Below, in pieces: positions 23,833 through 31,722 of a stretch of DNA of 41,600 nucleotides. The position numbers and the translations under genes were made by a program. Source of the stretch: an uncultured Oscillospiraceae bacterium (GTDB lineage Bacteria > Bacillota > Clostridia > Oscillospirales > Oscillospiraceae); assembly GCA_910587205.1 (NCBI GenBank), contig CAJULZ010000009.1:1-41600 (forward strand), in the 5' to 3' direction. Numbering within the stretch: the stretch's first letter is position 1; every line of letters starts with the position of its first letter. Under the pieces are notes generated by a model. The model did no database searches, was not told where the DNA came from, and was given only the letters and a program-made list of their open reading frames with translations.

Positions 23833-24250
23833 ATGACTTGGGAGACGACTTCTGGGCTTTTGCCGCCTGGATCAGGCAGCCCATCAGTTCCTCCGGCCTG
23901 TCCTCCTCCGGCAGGGAGTTCCCGCGCTGAAAGGTGAGGACTTCGATCCGCTTAGTTTTCACGTAGACCCGGAGATCCGACCTGGGGTAGTATGGGATGC
24001 TCCACGCCAGTACCTTGACCACCCCGTGGTCGACGCCCCAGAACCCTTTTGTGCCGAAGTATGCCTGGATGCCCTGGTATAGGGTGATCCCATCCGCGAT
24101 CTCAATGCCGCGGGCGGCCAGGATCCTCCGGTCCATCCATATGTTGTCGGCGACCTTGAAGATGGAGATGCCCACCGAAACCAGGGCCATCAAGCCGAGT
24201 ACGGACACCAGGATGATTTCCTCCCGGGTCCATTGAGCCATTCCAAACAT
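23831..24250 (-). CDS. single-span membrane protein, function unknown
   Basis: 139 aa from ATG 24250, which follows GGGGAGGT on the minus strand. One N-terminal membrane segment (EEIILVSVLGLMALVSVG, about 9-29) is followed by a small soluble domain with beta-strand character (IADGITLYQGIQAYFG, then DLRVYVKTKRIEVLTFQRG). The strand pattern could be a PH-like or bacterial YcxB/DUF-type fold. It lies 56 nt downstream of the citrate synthase gene and may be co-transcribed with it. No functional assignment is possible. Confidence 0.75.
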   Translation of the reverse strand: MFGMAQWTREEIILVSVLGLMALVSVGISIFKVADNIWMDRRILAARGIEIADGITLYQGIQAYFGTKGFWGVDHGVVKVLAWSIPYYPRSDLRVYVKTKRIEVLTFQRGNSLPEEDRPEELMGCLIQAAKAQKSSPKS

Positions 24251-24306
24251 TCCGCGTCTTACCTCCCCCGCGCCCGGTGTGTCTGCTTCCCCGCTGCGGC
24301 CGTAGC

Positions 24307-25719
24307 TTAGCCCCGTTCCGCCAAGGGCACGAAGGAGCGCTTGGGCATGACCGCCTTGTAGGCGGGGCGGATAATCCGGCCGTAAGGGTTGTAAACCTCC
24401 TCCACCCGGTGGGCGCACCAGCCCACGATACGGGCGATGGCAAACAGGGGGGTATACAGCTCGGAGGGGATGCCCATCATTTTGTACACCAGCCCCGAGT
24501 ACATATCCACGTTGGCGCACATGGCCTTGTCCTGGCCGGTGACGGCGTGGAACAGGTCGGGGGTGAGGCGCTCCACTGCCTCGAACAGCTCGAATTCGTC
24601 CAGCATCCCCTTTTTCGCCGCCACCCTCTTGGCAAACTGCTTGAGGATGACCGCCCGGGGGTCGGAAACGGTGTAGATGGCGTGGCCCATGCCGTAGATC
24701 AGGCCGGAGCCGTCCCCGGCCTCTTTTTTGAGGATTTTGGTTAAGTAGGCCGCCACCTCGCCGTCGTCCTTCCAGTCTTTTACGTTGGCCTCAATGTCGC
24801 TGAACATTTTCATGACCCGCGTGTTGGCGCCGCCGTGCCGCGGGCCCTTCAGCGAGCCCACCGCCGCGGCGATGGCGGAATAGATATCCGTGCCGGAGGA
24901 GGACAGCACCCGGCAGGCGAAGGCGGAGTTGTTGCCGCCGCCGTGCTCCATGTGGAGCACCAGGCACAGGTCCAGAAGGCGGGCCTCCTCCTCGGAAAAC
25001 TGGTTGTCGTGGCGGACGGAGTACAGGAAGTTTTCCGCCACGGAAAGCTCCGGCTGAGGCCGGTGCAGGTAGAGGGAATCCTTGTCAAAGTAATGCTTTT
25101 TGGCGGCAAAGGCATGGGCCACGATCACCGGGAACCGGGCGATGAGGCGCAGGGCCTGGAGCATTTCAATGGGAAGGGTGTTGTTGTCCGGGTCGGGGTC
25201 GTAGGAGTACAGCGCCAGCACCGAGCGGGCCAGCTTGTTCATCACGTCGTGGCTGGGGGCGGTGAGGATCATATCCTCGGTAAATTTGGGGGGCAGCTCC
25301 CGGAAAAAGGCCAGGGTGCTCCGGAACTGGGCAAGCTCCTCCGTTGTGGGCAGGCCGCCGAACATCAGCAGGTATGCGGTCTCCTCATAGCCGAAGCGGC
25401 CTTCGAGGGTAAAGCCGTCGATCAGCTCCTGGATGTTGATGCCCCGGTAGTAGAGTTCGCCGGGGATGGGGACCTTTTCGCCGTCCTGCATGACATAGCC
25501 CCGGACGTTGCCGATGAGGGTGACGCCGGCCATGACGCCGGTGCCGTCCTGGTTGCGCAGGCCCCGCTTCACGTCATACTTCTCGTAGTACTTGGGGGAG
25601 ATCTGGGTATATCTCTCAAATTCCCCGCATATCCCTTGGATAAAGTCCACTGAGGCGTTATACTGCTCAATGGCCTTCCGCTGTGCTTCGATCAAGGTCT
25701 CATAAATGGTAGGGCCCAT
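24307..25719 (-). CDS. gltA: citrate/2-methylcitrate synthase
   Basis: 470 aa. The catalytic triad is visible: His in KGPRHGGANT, His in IYGMGHAIY and Asp in CANVDMYSGL. The N-terminal extension (YNASVDFIQGICGEFERYTQ) and GIPSELYTPLFAIARIVGWCAHRVEE are typical of the large clostridial Si-type enzyme. It condenses oxaloacetate and acetyl-CoA to citrate; Oscillospiraceae often run a partial oxidative branch toward glutamate. AAGGAGG precedes ATG 25719. It is a monocistronic or two-gene unit with the membrane gene after it; no aconitase or isocitrate dehydrogenase genes are in the window. Confidence 0.95.
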   Translation of the reverse strand: MGPTIYETLIEAQRKAIEQYNASVDFIQGICGEFERYTQISPKYYEKYDVKRGLRNQDGTGVMAGVTLIGNVRGYVMQDGEKVPIPGELYYRGINIQELIDGFTLEGRFGYEETAYLLMFGGLPTTEELAQFRSTLAFFRELPPKFTEDMILTAPSHDVMNKLARSVLALYSYDPDPDNNTLPIEMLQALRLIARFPVIVAHAFAAKKHYFDKDSLYLHRPQPELSVAENFLYSVRHDNQFSEEEARLLDLCLVLHMEHGGGNNSAFACRVLSSSGTDIYSAIAAAVGSLKGPRHGGANTRVMKMFSDIEANVKDWKDDGEVAAYLTKILKKEAGDGSGLIYGMGHAIYTVSDPRAVILKQFAKRVAAKKGMLDEFELFEAVERLTPDLFHAVTGQDKAMCANVDMYSGLVYKMMGIPSELYTPLFAIARIVGWCAHRVEEVYNPYGRIIRPAYKAVMPKRSFVPLAERG

Positions 25720-25788
25720 GACGACCAGCCTCCTTTTCGCGTGCGGTTGTGGTTGGCTTCCGGGTGGGTCATAAGTGTGCTAAAGAAT

Positions 25789-25817
25789 ATTATAACGAAA
25801 TTTCCCAATTCAGTCAA
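25789..25817 (-). promoter_or_regulatory. strong sigma-A promoter of gltA
   Basis: On the minus strand: TTGACT (25812-25817), a 17-bp spacer and TATAAT (25789-25794). It lies about 70 nt before the citrate synthase start, in the AT-rich divergent gap with the SpoIID gene. Confidence 0.92.
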
Positions 25818-25901
25818 TGCAAATTTGTTATGAGGCGTCCTTGAAAACTCTGGTGTTTTTCCGGCCATTCTCCCGAATTTTGAATAATTGAGGTGTTAAA
25901 C

Positions 25902-26927
25902 TTGCGAAATTTTACGCTGTGGCGGGGGGCGCGCCGCCCGCTTGTCACCGGGCTGGCGCTGGGGCTGGCCGTGATGCTCCTGCCGCTGGCCGCCCTGGGG
26001 GACGACCCGGGGGCGGAGATGCCCGTTCTCCCGCCCAGCCCCACCCCGGTGGCGGAGCCCACCCCGAGCCCGGGGGAGTGGGACGGAGGGAGGACGCTGC
26101 GCGTGCTGCAAACGGACGGCACGGCGGCGGACATGGCCCTGGCGGATTACCTGTGGGGCGTGGTGGCGGCGGAAATGCCCGCCTCTTTCCATCCGGAAGC
26201 CCTCCGGGCCCAGGCGGTATGCGCCAGGACGTACAGCCTATGGAAGCTCCGGGCGGGCAGCCACGGGGAGGATGGGGCGGATATCTGCACGGATTCCTCC
26301 TGCTGCCAGGCGTATATTTCCCCGGAGGACGCGGCCCAGCGCTGGGCGGACGACGCCCAGGCGTTTTCCAGTAAAATTGCCGCGGCGGTGGCGGACACCG
26401 ACGGGCAGGTGCTGACCTGGGAAGGCGCGCCCATCCAGGCGGTGTTTTTCTCCTCCGCAGCGGGGTATACCGCAGACGCGGAGGAGGTGTGGGGGCGGTC
26501 GCTGCCCTACCTGGTGCCGGTGGACAGCCCCGAGGGGGAGGAGGTGCCAAACTATCACTCCACCGTCACCCTCACGGCGGACGAGGTGCGCAAGCTGGCG
26601 GAGGGCGCGGGCCTGGGTGCGGACCTGTCCGGAGAGCCCTCCACCTGGTTCCAAAACCTCACCCGCACCGCATCGGGGAGGGTGGCAAGCGTAGAGCTGG
26701 GAGGCGCGGCGCTGTCGGGGGGCGCGGCGCGGGGGCTGTTCTCGCTGCGCTCGGCGTGCTTTGACGTGACGGAGGCGGACGGGTCGTTTACCTTTTCCGT
26801 CACCGGCTACGGCCACGGGGTGGGCATGAGCCAGTACGGGGCCAATGCCATGGCCAAGGCGGGCAGCGGCTGGCGGGAGATCCTGGAGCACTATTACACC
26901 GGTGCGCAGCTTCAGACCGGGGCATGA
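25902..26927 (+). CDS. SpoIID/LytB domain lytic transglycosylase
   Basis: 341 aa from TTG 25902, set by GAGGTG at 25890-25895; GTG 25893 lacks a ribosome site. An N-terminal signal/anchor (about 12-36) is followed by a Pro/Thr linker (SPTPVAEPTPSPGE). The SpoIID domain (about 70-335) has VVAAEMPASFHPEALRAQAV with the catalytic Glu, ARTYSL, and the C-terminal GYGHGVGMSQYGANAMA. Length and layout match Bacillus SpoIID (343 aa), which cuts glycan strands during forespore engulfment. Other LytB-domain paralogues exist, so the sporulation role is likely rather than certain. Confidence 0.9.
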   Translation: MRNFTLWRGARRPLVTGLALGLAVMLLPLAALGDDPGAEMPVLPPSPTPVAEPTPSPGEWDGGRTLRVLQTDGTAADMALADYLWGVVAAEMPASFHPEALRAQAVCARTYSLWKLRAGSHGEDGADICTDSSCCQAYISPEDAAQRWADDAQAFSSKIAAAVADTDGQVLTWEGAPIQAVFFSSAAGYTADAEEVWGRSLPYLVPVDSPEGEEVPNYHSTVTLTADEVRKLAEGAGLGADLSGEPSTWFQNLTRTASGRVASVELGGAALSGGAARGLFSLRSACFDVTEADGSFTFSVTGYGHGVGMSQYGANAMAKAGSGWREILEHYYTGAQLQTGA

Positions 26928-26971
26928 AACCGTACAATTTCTTGAGTATCTTTTAAATTTCGGCGGGGACG

Positions 26972-27000
26972 TTGCAATCCCCGCCCTCCTATGGTATGAT
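26972..27000 (+). promoter_or_regulatory. promoter of the LtaS-like gene
   Basis: TTGCAA (26972-26977), a 17-bp spacer and TATGAT (26995-27000). The predicted leader of roughly 115 nt contains the 15-bp hairpin at 27020-27051. Confidence 0.75.
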
Positions 27001-27019
27001 GAATGACACCTTGGCAGGG

Positions 27020-27051
27020 GCATAAAAGGGCGGCCTGCCGCCCTTTTATGC
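27020..27051 (+). promoter_or_regulatory. 15-bp leader hairpin before the LtaS-like gene
   Basis: GCATAAAAGGGCGGC (27020-27034) pairs perfectly with 27037-27051. It lies between the promoter and the start codon, with no U-tract after it. GGCCTGCCG in the loop side could alternatively pair with CGGCAGG near 27093, so it may be a switchable leader structure or simply the spoIID terminator. Confidence 0.55.
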
Positions 27052-27124
27052 GCCGTCTACTCTTGATGCGCGGGCGGGCTCCGGCGCCCTCCCGGCAGGC
27101 ATTCACCATAGGAAGTGACCGTTG

Positions 27125-29263
27125 ATGAACCAGTCCTATTCCGGATACACCGGCCGGCGGAACGTGGGCGGGCCGCTGCTGTCCACGCTGTTTTTCCCCG
27201 CCGCCGTCCTCTATCATGAGCTGCTGCTCCGGGCTTTTGACCGGAGCACCCCCTTTTTTGACCTGGCGCTGCTGAATATTTTGCTGTTTTCCGCCGCGGC
27301 GGGGCTGACAATCGGCCTGGTGCTGGATCTGCTGCCCTGGAAAACCGCCGCCCGCATTGCCGGGGGGGTGCTCCTTGGGCTGGGGGCGGTGCTGTTCTGC
27401 GTGGAGCGCGGGTGCCGGGCCACGTTTAACCTCTACTACGGCGTCACCTTCATGGGCGGGATGGCCGGGAATGTGGCGGGGGATTTCGGCTCCACCGTGG
27501 TACAGGTGGTGCTGGGGCTGATCCCCTTTATCCTGCTGTCCTTTGTGCCGCTGGCGGCGTTTATCCCCCTGCGCCGCGGCGTGGTGCCCGACGAGGGGAA
27601 GGAGGCCCCCATCCGCATCATCCTCGCCGCCGTGCTGGTGGCGTGCCAGCTGGCCGCCTATCTGCTGTCCACGCTGGGCCCGGCGAAAAGCTACTATACC
27701 TATGAGTTCACCGCCAACACCGCCATCCCCCAATTCGGCGTGCTGACCTCCCTCCGGCTGGAGCTGGAATACGCCGTGGCCGGCGTGCCCACGCCCCCGC
27801 TGGGCGAGCTGATCGACGACCCGGTGGACACGCCCGCCATCGGCCCGTCGGAGAGCGGTGAACCCTCGGCGGCCCCCTCCGGAGACCCGGAGCCGGGGAA
27901 TTCCGGCCGCCCGGCCCCCACAGGCCCCAACGCCCTGGACATTGACTTCGCGGCACTGGCGGAGGAAGAGAGCAATGAGACCATCCAAAGCATCCACCAA
28001 TATATGGCCAGCGTCATCCCCTCGGAGAAAAATGAGTATACCGGGATGTTCGAGGGCAAAAACCTGATCCTCCTCACCGCCGAGGCGTTTTCCACCTATG
28101 CCGTCGACGAGGAGCTCACCCCCACCCTGTACAAGCTTACCCACGGGGGATTTGTGTTTAATAACTTCTACCAGCCGGACTGGACGCTGTCCACCATCGG
28201 CGGGGAGTTCTCCGTCACCACGGGAGTCATCCCCAACTGGATCGGCAGCAGTTCCTCCCCGGTGGTCAGCGCGGAGCGCTCCATGCCCATCACCCTGCCC
28301 CGCCTGATGGCCCCCTTGGGATACAGCACCCCCGCCTGGCACGACCATACCTTCGACTATTACCCCCGGGACAAATACCTCCCTAATTTCGGCTACGACT
28401 ATAAGGGCATCGGCAGCGGCCTGGAGATGGCCGAGAGCGTGGCCAACAAATGGTGGCCGGAGTCCGACCTGGAGATGATGGAGGAGACGGTGGGCAGCTA
28501 CATTGACGCCTACATGAAGGACGGCACCCCCTTCCACGCATACTATATGACCGTCAGCGGCCACGGGCTGTACTCCTGGAGCGGAAACGATATGTCCGCC
28601 AAGCACCGCCAGGCGGTGGAGGCCAAGTACCCTGATCTGTCCGAGGCGTCCCAGGCGTATATCGCCTGCAACATGGAGCTGGATTTGGCGCTGGGATACC
28701 TGGTGGACAAGCTGGAGGAGGCGGGCATTGCCGACGATACCCTTATCGTCATGGCCGCCGACCACTACCCCTATCTCCTGGTGGACGAGAAGAACGGCGC
28801 CGACTACTACAACGAGCTGCGGGGCTTCGAGGATCAGGAAGGGGATACCTCCCGCTACAAGAGCACCCTGCTCATGTGGTCCGGGTGCATTGAGGAGCCC
28901 ATTGAAGTGGATACCCCCTGTTCCTCTGTGGACATAGTACCCACCCTGTGCAATCTGTTCGGGCTGGAGTACGACTCCCGGCTCTACTCCGGACGGGATA
29001 TCTTCGCGGAGAACTACCAGGCGGATCAGTATTCCAACTGTATGCCGCTGGTGGTATTCGCCAACAATATGAGCCGGGGCAACAGCTGGATCACCGCCGC
29101 GGGCGCCTACGAAGCCAACACCAAGACCTTTACCCCCAATGAGGGAATTGAGGTGGATGAGGACTACGTGAAGCGGGTTCACCGGCTGGTGGCCGCCAAG
29201 GTGAACTACTCCAAGCTCATCATCCAAGAGGATTATTACGCCCACGTACCGCTGCCTGAATAA
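27125..29263 (+). CDS. LTA synthase family sulfatase (LtaS-like)
   Basis: 712 aa. Five membrane helices lie in the first about 200 residues, then a Pro/Ser/Gly-rich linker, then an extracellular sulfatase-fold domain (about 305-690). Putative Mn ligands and nucleophile are Glu in LLTAEAFS, Thr in DWTLSTIGGEF and Asp-His in VMAADHYPYL. LtaS-type enzymes polymerise glycerol phosphate from phosphatidylglycerol onto lipid anchors, though some members modify other envelope polymers. ATG 27125 and TTG 27122 are adjacent alternatives. The linker makes it somewhat longer than Staphylococcus LtaS (646 aa). A diacylglycerol-kinase-like gene lies just downstream on the other strand; DAG is the by-product of this reaction. 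Confidence 0.92.
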   Translation: MNQSYSGYTGRRNVGGPLLSTLFFPAAVLYHELLLRAFDRSTPFFDLALLNILLFSAAAGLTIGLVLDLLPWKTAARIAGGVLLGLGAVLFCVERGCRATFNLYYGVTFMGGMAGNVAGDFGSTVVQVVLGLIPFILLSFVPLAAFIPLRRGVVPDEGKEAPIRIILAAVLVACQLAAYLLSTLGPAKSYYTYEFTANTAIPQFGVLTSLRLELEYAVAGVPTPPLGELIDDPVDTPAIGPSESGEPSAAPSGDPEPGNSGRPAPTGPNALDIDFAALAEEESNETIQSIHQYMASVIPSEKNEYTGMFEGKNLILLTAEAFSTYAVDEELTPTLYKLTHGGFVFNNFYQPDWTLSTIGGEFSVTTGVIPNWIGSSSSPVVSAERSMPITLPRLMAPLGYSTPAWHDHTFDYYPRDKYLPNFGYDYKGIGSGLEMAESVANKWWPESDLEMMEETVGSYIDAYMKDGTPFHAYYMTVSGHGLYSWSGNDMSAKHRQAVEAKYPDLSEASQAYIACNMELDLALGYLVDKLEEAGIADDTLIVMAADHYPYLLVDEKNGADYYNELRGFEDQEGDTSRYKSTLLMWSGCIEEPIEVDTPCSSVDIVPTLCNLFGLEYDSRLYSGRDIFAENYQADQYSNCMPLVVFANNMSRGNSWITAAGAYEANTKTFTPNEGIEVDEDYVKRVHRLVAAKVNYSKLIIQEDYYAHVPLPE

Positions 29264-29268
29264 ACGGC

Positions 29269-29296
29269 GCGGCCCGGAGCTTCCGCTCCGGGCCGC
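29269..29296 (+). terminator. stem-loop after the LtaS-like gene
   Basis: GCGGCCCGGAGC (29269-29280) pairs perfectly with 29285-29296 over a TTCC loop. A weak T-rich tail follows. It is a likely terminator. Confidence 0.75.
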
Positions 29297-29331
29297 ATCC
29301 ATTTCATCCGTCAAATCCCGGCCCCAGGCGG

Positions 29332-29520
29332 TTTTTGCTCCGCTCCGGCCTTAGTCCCCTGCTCCCGGGTGCTCCGCGCTTCCACATTGTCACGCTGCGC
29401 ACCCTCCGCGACGGGACCTAAGTCCTCCGACTGCGCAAAAATCGCATAGGGCCTGCGGCCCTTCCCGATTTTTGCTCCGCTCTGGCCTTAGTCCCCTGCT
29501 CCCGGATGCTCCGCGCTTCC
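29332..29520. repeat. nested palindromic repeat, two copies
   Basis: A 52-nt word starting TTTTTGCTCCGCTC occurs at 29332-29383 and 29469-29520 with 50 matches. The second copy is the right half of a nested palindrome: CTAAG (29418-29422) with CTTAG (29487-29491), GCAAAAATCG (29435-29444) with CGATTTTTGC (29466-29475), and a GGGCC/GGCCC core. The right arm contains the stop codon and last codons of the lipid kinase gene. It is related to the copy at 13240-13360. Confidence 0.85.
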
Positions 29521-30414
29521 TCCGCAGGCGATTGTCAGCGCCCGGGGCAGGTTTTTCACCGTGGTGACCTCTTGCTCCCCGCCAAACTCGCCGTCCACGG
29601 TCCAGGCCACGGGCTGGGTGCAGGTAAAGGTAACTTCCCCGGCGGAGAAGCCGGTGACCGCGCCGCCCTCCACCAGCTCCAGGTTGGTGAGGGCGGTCAA
29701 GATGGACTGCCAGTCCTTCCCGCTCTCCGGCCGGCGGATCAGGATGACCTCAAACTGGCCGTCGTCCAGCAGGACCTTGTCCCGCGGCAGGTTTACCAGC
29801 CCACCCACGGAGACGGTGTTGCCCACCATGCCGTAGATGAAGTCGCCCTCGGCCTCCGGGCCGTCCGGGGTGGAGACGGTCATATGATAGCTGGGGATAT
29901 TGCCCAGCTTGCCCGCGCCCTCCAGCACGTAGGCAAAATGGCCCAGGAGGTTTTTGTTCAGCTGGGGGGTGGAGTAAGACACGTCGGTGAAAAGGCCGAA
30001 GGCGGCCACATAGGTAAACAGCCGCCCGCCCGCCTCGCCCACGTCGATGGGCCGGGGTGCGCCTGCGCCCGCCACCTCGGCCAGTTCGGCCATGGTCTTG
30101 GGAAGCTCCAGCGTGCGGGAAAAGTCGTTGGTGGTGCCGGCGGGAATGTAGCCCAGAGCGGGGCGGCGGTTCTTCGGCAGGGCCAGCAGGCCGCACACCG
30201 TCTCATTCAGCGTGCCGTCCCCGCCGCAGCACACCACCCGGTCGTAGCAGCCGCCCTGCTGGATGACGGTATCGGTGGCGTCCCCCCGTTCCAGGGTGGG
30301 GTGGACGGTGATCTCGTAGCCCTGGCGGGCGAAGACCTCCAGCACCCCGGACAGGATTTCCTTGGCCTTGTGCCGCCCGGCGGCGGGGTTATAGATGTAC
30401 AAAAGGCGTTTCAA
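29488..30414 (-). CDS. diacylglycerol kinase family lipid kinase (DgkB/YegS-like)
   Basis: 308 aa from TTG 30414, chosen because GGAG lies 8 nt upstream; GTG 30426 is possible. YIYNPAAGRHKAKE begins the catalytic domain, followed by CCGGDGTLNETVCG (GGDG nucleotide motif) and GYIPAGTTNDFSRTL. The C-terminal beta domain (VGGLVNLPRDKVLLDDGQFEV) is complete. It phosphorylates diacylglycerol, or a related lipid, at the inner membrane face and fits recycling of DAG released by LTA synthesis. The last nine residues (SAEHPGAGD) and the stop are encoded by the palindromic repeat, so the native C terminus may have been replaced. Confidence 0.93.
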   Translation of the reverse strand: MKRLLYIYNPAAGRHKAKEILSGVLEVFARQGYEITVHPTLERGDATDTVIQQGGCYDRVVCCGGDGTLNETVCGLLALPKNRRPALGYIPAGTTNDFSRTLELPKTMAELAEVAGAGAPRPIDVGEAGGRLFTYVAAFGLFTDVSYSTPQLNKNLLGHFAYVLEGAGKLGNIPSYHMTVSTPDGPEAEGDFIYGMVGNTVSVGGLVNLPRDKVLLDDGQFEVILIRRPESGKDWQSILTALTNLELVEGGAVTGFSAGEVTFTCTQPVAWTVDGEFGGEQEVTTVKNLPRALTIACGGSAEHPGAGD

Positions 30415-30466
30415 GCAGATCACTCCATATGGCGCCCGCCGGGGCGGCGGGATGATATCGGGGAGT

Positions 30467-30495
30467 ATTATACCCAAAATGCCGGGGGAATACAA
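30467..30495 (-). promoter_or_regulatory. promoter of the lipid kinase gene
   Basis: On the minus strand: TTGTAT (30490-30495), a 17-bp spacer and TATAAT (30467-30472), about 50 nt before the TTG start. Confidence 0.8.
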
Positions 30496-30519
30496 TGAAC
30501 AATCTGTAAAACCCGGCCC

Positions 30520-30548
30520 TTGCCAGAGGGGATGGTTGACGGTATAAT
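30520..30548 (+). promoter_or_regulatory. promoter of azlCD
   Basis: TTGCCA (30520-30525), a 17-bp spacer and TATAAT (30543-30548). A small AGCACG/CGTGCT hairpin with T-runs (30562-30578) lies in the short leader and could be a weak attenuator. Confidence 0.82.
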
Positions 30549-30599
30549 AATACTGTCAAACAGCACGTTTTCCGTGCTTTACGCGAGGATGTGAGTCCA

Positions 30600-31298
30600 A
30601 TGGATCAAAAAACGCTGGCTGCGGCCTTTCCGCACACCGCCCCTGTGCTGATGGGATATCTGTCCATCGGCGTGGTATTTGGCTGGATGATGTCCGCGGC
30701 GGGGTTTGTGCCGCTGTGGTCGGCGGCCATGTCCGTGACCATCTACGCCGGGAGCGGGCAGTATCTGGGGGTGGATCTGCTGGCGAACGCCAGCCCGCTG
30801 GCGGACGCGGCCTTCCTCACCCTTGTCATAAACTTCCGCCACCTGGTGTACGGCCTGTCCATGCTGGAGAAATTTCAGGGGATGGGCTGGCGGAAGCTGT
30901 ACATGATTTTCTCCCTCACGGACGAGACCTACGCCCTGCTGGCCGGGGTGAAGGCCCCGGAGGGGGTGGACGAAAAAAGGTTTTACTTCACCATTGCCGT
31001 GCTGGACCACCTGTATTGGATCGCCGGGTCGCTGCTGGGCGCGGTGGCGGGGGCGCTGATCACCATCAACACCGAGGGGATCGACTTTGCCATGACCGCG
31101 CTGTTTTTGGTGATTGCGGTGGAGCAGTGGCAGTCCGGCGCAAAGCGCGCGCCGGTATATCTGGGCGCGGCGGGGACGCTGGCGTGCCTGCTGGTGTTCG
31201 GGCCGCAGGGCGGGCGGTTCCTGATCCCGGCGCTGGTGATCCTGGTGGCGGGGCTGCTGCTGCTCCGCCCCCGGCTGGAAGGGGGCGGGATGCAGTGA
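30600..31298 (+). CDS. azlC: AzlC family branched-chain amino acid exporter, large subunit
   Basis: 232 aa with 5-6 membrane helices. Family signatures are AFPHTAPVLMGYLSIGVVFGWMM, IYAGSGQYLGVDLL and FLTLVINFRHLVYGLSM, then SLTDETYALL. AzlC with AzlD forms a two-subunit exporter of branched-chain amino acids and their analogues. ATG 30600 has GAGG 12 nt upstream; GTG 30591 is an alternative with very short spacing. AzlD follows with a 4-nt overlap. In Bacillus azlC is repressed by the Lrp-type AzlB; no such gene is adjacent here. Confidence 0.94.
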   Translation: MDQKTLAAAFPHTAPVLMGYLSIGVVFGWMMSAAGFVPLWSAAMSVTIYAGSGQYLGVDLLANASPLADAAFLTLVINFRHLVYGLSMLEKFQGMGWRKLYMIFSLTDETYALLAGVKAPEGVDEKRFYFTIAVLDHLYWIAGSLLGAVAGALITINTEGIDFAMTALFLVIAVEQWQSGAKRAPVYLGAAGTLACLLVFGPQGGRFLIPALVILVAGLLLLRPRLEGGGMQ

Positions 31299-31621
31299 CC
31301 ACGATGGAGATCGCGGCCCTGGTGGCCGTCATGGCGGCGGTGACGTTCCTCACCCGGGCGCTGCCCTTCCTGCTGTTCGGCCGGGGAGGAGAGCCGCCGA
31401 AGGTGGTGCTGTACCTGGGGAAATTCCTGCCCCCCGCCGTCATCGCCATGCTGATTGTGTACTGCTACCGCAATGTGAGCTTTGCCGCGGCGGATGGCTG
31501 GGCCCCGGCGTTCATCGCGGGGCTGGCGGTGGTGCTGCTCCATGTGTGGAAGAAGAACAACATGCTGTCCATTGTGGGAGGCACGGTCCTCTACATGGTT
31601 CTCGTCCAGCTGGTCTTTTGA
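31295..31621 (+). CDS. azlD: AzlD family exporter, small subunit
   Basis: 108 aa with 3-4 membrane helices. FLTRALPFLLFGRGGEPP is the AzlD signature, and LGKFLPPAVIAMLIVYCYR the second. The GTG start at 31295 overlaps the AzlC stop (GTGA) and follows a G-rich ribosome site; ATG 31304 in the same frame is an alternative. It pairs with AzlC in amino acid export. A terminator follows the stop. Confidence 0.93.
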   Translation: MTTMEIAALVAVMAAVTFLTRALPFLLFGRGGEPPKVVLYLGKFLPPAVIAMLIVYCYRNVSFAAADGWAPAFIAGLAVVLLHVWKKNNMLSIVGGTVLYMVLVQLVF

Positions 31622-31665
31622 CATGCGCCCCCAGCCGGGCGGCGAACCGGAGGAACGAACAGACA

Positions 31666-31691
31666 AGGCCCACGGCTTACGCCGTGGGCCT
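31666..31691. terminator. stem-loop between convergent azlD and zincin-like genes
   Basis: AGGCCCACGGC (31666-31676) pairs perfectly with 31681-31691 over a TTAC loop. It likely serves both strands. Confidence 0.8.
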
Positions 31692-31722
31692 GAGCTGTTG
31701 TTCGGGAATACCGCCCGCGCCG

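Noticed and set aside
24251..24306. terminator between gltA and the membrane-protein gene
   Set aside because: Only a short CGGCCG palindrome is present with no stable stem and no T-run, so co-transcription is more likely.
26912..29314. 800-aa open frame on the minus strand opposite the LtaS-like gene
   Set aside because: It is a GC-rich antisense frame of low-complexity Gly/His/Val/Gln character with no domain; the plus-strand protein has clear membrane and sulfatase motifs.
29332..29520. insertion sequence remnant
   Set aside because: No transposase-like frame, no target duplication visible; the structure is a short nested palindrome.
30591..30602. GTG 30591 as azlC start
   Set aside because: GAGG lies only 3 nt before it; ATG 30600 is more plausible, though not certain.
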